This document shows, one piece after another, positions 59,697-64,000 of a stretch of 64,000 nt of DNA. Each line of letters starts with the position of its first letter. Position 1 is the stretch's first letter. The position numbers were made by a program, and so were the translations under genes. This stretch comes from Streptomyces alanosinicus (GTDB lineage: Bacteria; Actinomycetota; Actinomycetes; Streptomycetales; Streptomycetaceae): assembly GCF_014650595.1 (NCBI RefSeq), contig NZ_BMVG01000028.1, positions 29,488-93,487 of the forward strand, given 5' to 3'. The notes under the pieces were generated by a model that ran no database searches, had not been told where the DNA came from, and saw nothing but the letters and a program-made list of their open reading frames with translations.

Positions 59697-60398
59697 ATGA
59701 CCACTGCGACAAGAGGAAACATATTTCCGGTCTATTTGATAGCAGATGAATCGCCCTCGATGCAGGGATCCCGCATCAGCAATCTAAATGCAGGGCTGCG
59801 ATCTCTACTTGACGAAATGCACAAGCATCCCCTAGAGGCTGCCAAAATCAGATTCTCCATAATTGGTTTCGCCGACGACGCATGTACAGAACTGGCCTTG
59901 TGTGACCTTAGGGACCTGCACGAAGTACCTACGCTGTCGGTCCGAGGGGCGAAGACAAGGTATTCAGCCGCATTTGACGCCACGCGAGAAAGAATCCAAG
60001 AAGACGTCGTAAGTATTCGCAAACAGGGATACGGCGCCTTGAGACCTGCCGCATTCTTCCTTACCGACGGGGAGCCTACGGAGGCGACTGAAAATTGGAT
60101 GACATCACTCCAAAGGCTCACCGATAGCAACTGGCGAGCTCACCCGAACATCCTGGCATTTGGCATAGCTGAAGCCGCAACAGACGAGAGTGCAGAAACC
60201 ATCAGAAAAATCGCAACGCTTGTCGATTATGCGTATGTGGCGGCGGAATCGCACGATACAGGCGGTGCCCTCACAAAGTTCCTTACCGCTCTTACTCATA
60301 CCATGGTCGCCACTGCGGAGGGGCTTGCACAAGGTAAGGCTGAGGTTATGACGGAGCAGCCGGAAGGATATATCCGTATCAAGGCTGATCTAGTTTGA
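59697..60398 (+). CDS. von Willebrand factor A domain protein, TerY-like
   Basis: A 233-residue single VWA domain. The metal-ion-dependent adhesion site is intact: DESPS at 17-21 (D-x-S-x-S) and FFLTDGEPTEA about residue 121-131. It lacks membrane segments, as in TerY-type proteins. It is the first gene of a triad with a PP2C phosphatase and a kinase-like protein; VWA-PP2C-kinase triads (the TerY-P type) are known from bacterial stress and putative phage-response loci. GC content is well below that of the surroundings. Confidence 0.88.
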   Translation: MTTATRGNIFPVYLIADESPSMQGSRISNLNAGLRSLLDEMHKHPLEAAKIRFSIIGFADDACTELALCDLRDLHEVPTLSVRGAKTRYSAAFDATRERIQEDVVSIRKQGYGALRPAAFFLTDGEPTEATENWMTSLQRLTDSNWRAHPNILAFGIAEAATDESAETIRKIATLVDYAYVAAESHDTGGALTKFLTALTHTMVATAEGLAQGKAEVMTEQPEGYIRIKADLV

Positions 60399-60417
60399 GC
60401 GATGAAAGGATGGCCCG

Positions 60418-61395
60418 ATGACTCAATCCAGGGATGGAAGGGAACCATCCAACCGTCCCCAGGGCTCTATGACGGCGCCGCATGGTGCCTGGGAACCGAT
60501 AGTCGTGGAGCGACCAATATACGAGTTTGAACCAAAATTTGGCAAGAATGGGATATATGTTGCAGATACCGTCGTGGACGGATGGTCTTCACGGTCATTC
60601 ATTCTGCGAGCCGCATGTGTTCGCGGCTATGCTCATCGCTTCAATGGGATGCCGCGGCAAGACCAATTTTCGCTCACTGAATTTGAGGAAAATGGTTCAA
60701 TAGTAGTGGCTGTCGCCGATGGTGTTTCAGCGTCTCCTCTCTCCTCAGTTGGTGCAACCTTGGCCTGTCGCTCGGCAATCGACTGGTGCAAGCGACGAGC
60801 AAGCGAGGAGGCCGTTTGCCTGGATCAGGACTGGAACTGGGACGTTGATATTTGGAGACAACTACTGAGAAACGCGGCGTGGGGTCTTATCGACTACGCA
60901 CACACAAATCTCAATGCCCCAAAAGACGCCCTAGAAGTTGAAAGAATTCTAGGAACGACACTGACTGTAGCAGTACTAACACCAAAATCTGACGGAACAG
61001 CGAATCTCGTTGCCACTCAGATTGGAGATTCGGATATTTGGGTTATGAGGGGGCGTGAGTACCATGCCGTGACTCCGCATGCCCGATCCTTGGATAACGA
61101 GTCCCTTGATATTGCATCAACTGCCATTGCAGCACTGCCCCGCCTGCCAGCACAGGTGGAACCAATGCAAATGCAGCTACTCCCGGGAGATGTACTCCTA
61201 GTCGGATCTGATGGATTCGGTAGTGCGCTCGGTGACGGCAGCGGGAGCATCGGTAAGATATTTGCAAACTTGCTCGCCAATATTCCAAGACCATTGGAAC
61301 TCGCCCATACGCTGGATTTTTCCAGGGAGCTATTCGACGATGACCGGACACTAATAGCCTTGTGGATTAAACCATCTCTCGGAGAAGGAGTGTGA
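60418..61395 (+). CDS. PP2C-type serine/threonine phosphatase
   Basis: A 325-residue protein 19 bp after the VWA gene, with AAAGGAT as ribosome site. VVAVADGVSASPLSSVGA (about 97-114) gives the metal-binding Asp-Gly of PP2C, ATQIGDSDIWVMRG the central motif, and VGSDGFGSALG (about 261) the later Asp-Gly; a final DDRTLIALW fits the last Asp motif. It should oppose the downstream kinase. The N-terminal 60 residues are an unassigned extension. Confidence 0.85.
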   Translation: MTQSRDGREPSNRPQGSMTAPHGAWEPIVVERPIYEFEPKFGKNGIYVADTVVDGWSSRSFILRAACVRGYAHRFNGMPRQDQFSLTEFEENGSIVVAVADGVSASPLSSVGATLACRSAIDWCKRRASEEAVCLDQDWNWDVDIWRQLLRNAAWGLIDYAHTNLNAPKDALEVERILGTTLTVAVLTPKSDGTANLVATQIGDSDIWVMRGREYHAVTPHARSLDNESLDIASTAIAALPRLPAQVEPMQMQLLPGDVLLVGSDGFGSALGDGSGSIGKIFANLLANIPRPLELAHTLDFSRELFDDDRTLIALWIKPSLGEGV

Positions 61396-61396
61396 A

Positions 61397-63013
61397 GTGG
61401 ACGTATTCCAGAAGACGGATCTAGGTCCCCTGCGGGTAGTAGCCTCCGGCCGAGGTGGACAAGGCAAAGTATATGAGACCCAAGTCAGGGTGAACGGTAA
61501 GCCGCAAGTGTATAAGGAATACCATGCGCACACGCTTCACGACTTGGATGTGACTCAACTCGGCAGGATGGTGAGCTTCCCACTTCAACTCCCACCAAAG
61601 GCTCGCAGGGAACTCTACGAAATCGCTGCATGGCCTGTAAGGGCAGTGGCGGAGCGCGCCAAAATCATCGGGTTCACGATGGCGCGCGTTGATAGCGAAT
61701 TCTTCCGCGAACTGAAACTGCCATACAGCCGTGAACGAGTTCTAGCACGGTATCAACTTATATTGAATGATGACAAATATCTACGCAGAGTAGGAATTGC
61801 CATCACAGATGCCGATAGGATGAATTTGGCACATTCCGTGGCGGTCGACTTGGGGTTTCTTCATGACCGCCACATCACTGTAGGCGACTTCTCGCCGAAT
61901 AACCTATTGTTCGAATCCTCACTAAGTCGAAGCTGCTTTATTGATTGCGATGCCATGTTGCTCGACGGGGTGGGAGTGCTACCGCAAGGAGAGACGCCCG
62001 AGTGGGATGTCAGGTCTATTTCTACGGAAGCACTCGGAACGACTCAGTCGGACATATATAAGTTTGGCTTGCTCGTCCTCAGGTTGTTTGCAGGAGATCA
62101 ACTCATCCGGCTCCCTGAAGTTCTGCGCGATAGGATTCCCGCAGACATGTTCGATATGCTTTGTGCGTCGCTTTCGGTTGAGCCGCGACAGCGTCCTTCT
62201 GTACATGAATGGATTCGGATAACTCGCAGCCATGGCCGGAAAGTGGCCATCACTCCACCAGCCATGCCAAGACAAGGATCGGGGAAGCAGGCAGCCGGCA
62301 AGTCTTCCAGTTCTAGGGCGCGATCGAAGACTGCTTGGATTGTGGCAGGTCTTGGAGCCGCAGGATCCGTAGCCGTCGCAGCCGCTGTGCTAATAGGCGG
62401 GGGCAGTAGAGAACCTGCCGTAAAAGAAGCCCCCAGTACTGCGGCATCGCAGCCGAGTGCGCCTGCTCCCTCAAGCCCTCATCAAATCTTTGCAGACTCT
62501 CTGACATCATCCGGGAACCACCATCCAGGCTGGCCAGTTGGCGATTCAAGCTGCCAAATAGAGCCTGATGGGCTTCATATGAGTGGAGATGCTGGAGAAT
62601 GTGTTGGACCTACTATACCCGTAAGTGGAAATGCTGACGTGTCAGTCAAGGCTAAGTGGATTAGCGGTGATCCCCCCGAGGAGCTGGGTCTGTACTTCTC
62701 GACCCAATCTTCCGATGGAGTGAAGGAATATGGATTTGTTATTTTCCGGACGGGGGAATGGAAGATAGATGATCCAAACTCTCCGGACATGTCTGAGCCA
62801 AGGTTCAATTCGGCAATAAGGCGCGATATTGGCTCAGTCAATGACATCACGGTACAGGTTAGAGGATCTCGCCTAACGTTCCTCGCGAATGGCCAATACG
62901 TTACATCTACGATTACTGTATCGACCGATTTTTCAGTTATTCTCTTCGCCTATAATGGCGGCTACGGTGGACAGAATGAGGTTCTCTTCAGGGATCTGTC
63001 GGTGACTGCTTGA
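61397..63013 (+). CDS. Membrane-anchored serine/threonine kinase-like protein
   Basis: A 538-residue protein from GTG 61397, one base after the phosphatase stop, with AGAAGGAG upstream. The kinase part has the loop GRGGQGKVY (18-26), Lys40, the catalytic-like ITVGDFSPNNL with Asp164 (His-Arg before the Asp replaced by Val-Gly), and IDCD in place of DFG (183-185), so divergent. A membrane segment at about 312-333 is followed by a 200-residue outer domain (YFSTQSSDGVKEYGFVIF, beta-rich, carbohydrate-binding-like). It probably senses an external or envelope signal for the triad. Confidence 0.82.
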   Translation: MDVFQKTDLGPLRVVASGRGGQGKVYETQVRVNGKPQVYKEYHAHTLHDLDVTQLGRMVSFPLQLPPKARRELYEIAAWPVRAVAERAKIIGFTMARVDSEFFRELKLPYSRERVLARYQLILNDDKYLRRVGIAITDADRMNLAHSVAVDLGFLHDRHITVGDFSPNNLLFESSLSRSCFIDCDAMLLDGVGVLPQGETPEWDVRSISTEALGTTQSDIYKFGLLVLRLFAGDQLIRLPEVLRDRIPADMFDMLCASLSVEPRQRPSVHEWIRITRSHGRKVAITPPAMPRQGSGKQAAGKSSSSRARSKTAWIVAGLGAAGSVAVAAAVLIGGGSREPAVKEAPSTAASQPSAPAPSSPHQIFADSLTSSGNHHPGWPVGDSSCQIEPDGLHMSGDAGECVGPTIPVSGNADVSVKAKWISGDPPEELGLYFSTQSSDGVKEYGFVIFRTGEWKIDDPNSPDMSEPRFNSAIRRDIGSVNDITVQVRGSRLTFLANGQYVTSTITVSTDFSVILFAYNGGYGGQNEVLFRDLSVTA

Positions 63014-63421
63014 CACAGAAGCAGGTTGTTGCGGCTCCCATGCCACATGGCCATCGAGGTACCTGAGGACTTCACGGCCCTCGTCTACACCGAGATACCG
63101 CGGAGCTCCACTCCAGCCACTGGCTCAAGCAACCTCAGCAGATCACCCACGAACTTCGTGCGAGTCGAGGCTGGACGGCGCACCGTGTCCCCGACACGAA
63201 CGACCGCATTGACGAAACCCCGGGCAAGGACGACTCATGTATCCGTCCCCCTGCCTGATCGCCACCTCCAAACGCTTCACAACTTGTCCAGATGCTTGAT
63301 CCACCCCCGAGGCAACTCCGCCAGATGATCTACTCCGCAGACTGCCGCCCACGAACAGCACGAGCGCCTACGCAGACCGGCACACCAGCCCTTTAACCTG
63401 CGATTTCAAGTTGGCGGAGGC
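63014..63421. other. Non-coding stretch after the kinase gene
   Basis: A 100-codon frame at 63026-63328 has no family features and poor codon bias. I see no clear gene or hairpin. GC content returns to normal here. Confidence 0.4.
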
Positions 63422-64000
63422 TCAGCGTTTGATGCGGCCTCGTACGGCGAGTGCAGCTAGGGCGAGGAGGGTGGGCTCCAGCAGGCGGGAAACCATCTCG
63501 ATGTACGTGCCCCAGGTCGTGAGGTTCTGGCCCGAGGAGCGGAAAATCACGGAGTTGACCGCAACGCGTGTGGCCTTCTCCGCACGGGCCCAGGTCATGC
63601 GCCGGTCCCAGCCTCCGTGAAGGACGGGATCCGGTGCACTGGTGGTAAGGCTGATCTTGTTGCCGTGGAGCGTGCCGGTGGTGGCAGGGTCGGGGTCATG
63701 CGTGGGCAACCCGAACCCCATGAGGAGCAGCACAGTCAGGGACATGGCGGCCACGAGCCATCCAATAGCGCGGGAGGCGCGCAGGCCGTAGCCAGACAGC
63801 AGCCAGTAGCCCCACAGCAATCGGCGCTCGCCGGGTGAGGTGCCGGTGCGGTCATGGCGGCGCATCTCGCATTCGCCGTAGTAGAAATCGGCGGCGCCGG
63901 GTTCGTTCTTGCCGTCCTCGAAGGCTTTGCGCAGCTGCCGGTATTCTCTGAACTCGGTTTGCTCGCCGTACGTGTTGGCGTCAGGACCTCTCGGAGGGTT
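63422..64000 (-). CDS. Pentapeptide-repeat-type membrane protein, C-terminal part; gene runs off the window
   Basis: The frame is open to the window end, so the start is outside. The visible 192 residues contain YGEQTEFREYRQLRKAFED, NEPGAADFYYGECEMRRH, GYWLLSGYGLRASRAIGWL, then membrane segments (AIGWLVAAMSLTVLLLMGFG; LEPTLLALAALAVRG). This is the characteristic C-terminal region of Streptomyces pentapeptide-repeat proteins with an ion-channel-like part. The pentapeptide repeats themselves would be in the missing upstream part. Function unknown; membrane location. Confidence 0.72.
   Translation of the reverse strand, partial: NPPRGPDANTYGEQTEFREYRQLRKAFEDGKNEPGAADFYYGECEMRRHDRTGTSPGERRLLWGYWLLSGYGLRASRAIGWLVAAMSLTVLLLMGFGLPTHDPDPATTGTLHGNKISLTTSAPDPVLHGGWDRRMTWARAEKATRVAVNSVIFRSSGQNLTTWGTYIEMVSRLLEPTLLALAALAVRGRIKR

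Noticed and set aside
1..64000. tRNA genes or an attachment site for the element
   Set aside because: By eye I could not support any tRNA cloverleaf or flanking direct repeats marking element ends; a tRNA scan would be needed.

Overview
The base composition (very GC rich, with G/C at most third codon positions), GTG/TTG starts, WhiB-like and MmyB-like genes, a DUF574 methyltransferase and the IS types all point to a Streptomyces-type actinomycete. The window is an accessory region: a phage-head and ParB module that has been broken up by several independent defence or stress cassettes and insertion sequences. I saw no integrase, tail, lysis, rRNA, tRNA or CRISPR feature.

Left part (1-11 kb): the 3' end of a histidine phosphatase gene; an IS5-type transposase gene interrupted by a complete IS4-type element with 17-bp terminal inverted repeats and a 10-bp target duplication; then a cluster of small-molecule genes (a kinase-like gene with a damaged 5' end, HAD phosphatase, NAD(P)-dependent dehydrogenase, two P-loop kinase-like genes, two HTH genes, a 2'-5' RNA-ligase-like phosphoesterase and a flavoprotein). 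Between 10.4 and 11.1 kb lie IS and gene remnants.

Defence and phage part (11-39 kb): at 11.2-14.6 kb there is a three-gene ABC-three-component (ABC-3C) system with a restriction-endonuclease-type effector, a middle component and a Rad50-like ATPase. On the minus strand, phage head genes run from small terminase, large terminase and portal (33.7-29.7 kb) to scaffold-like, decoration-like and capsid E-type proteins (17.7-15.2 kb). Between portal and scaffold sits an island of about 11 kb with the DISARM core drmA-drmB-drmC, followed by a small AbrB-like gene, a Vsr endonuclease, a C5-cytosine methyltransferase and two GIY-YIG nucleases, the second clearly of the Eco29kI family. This looks like a DISARM core joined to a complete Eco29kI-type restriction-modification set, and is the most interesting feature of the window. 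A lower-GC three-gene cassette of unknown function (34.4-35.8 kb), a broken scaffold-like gene and a ParB/ParB-methyltransferase pair follow.

Right part (39-64 kb): a lipoprotein, a UvrD-like helicase next to a CoiA-like nuclease, a cold-shock protein, a 1080-residue Upf1-like helicase with a coiled-coil insert, a DUF574 methyltransferase, and a long minus-strand run of small phage- or plasmid-type genes (54.3-49.5 kb, including poly-gamma-glutamate hydrolase-like and VRR-NUC proteins) headed by a full ParB. Then come a FabG-like reductase divergent from an MmyB-type regulator, IS remnants, a lower-GC VWA-PP2C-kinase triad (59.7-63.0 kb) and the 3' end of a pentapeptide-repeat-type membrane protein gene.

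Working together: the ABC-3C system, the DISARM/R-M island, and perhaps the helicase-nuclease pair, the Upf1-like helicase and the VWA-PP2C-kinase triad make this a mobile defence island on a phage- or plasmid-derived backbone. All functional assignments are from motif reading and family knowledge; no database search was run.
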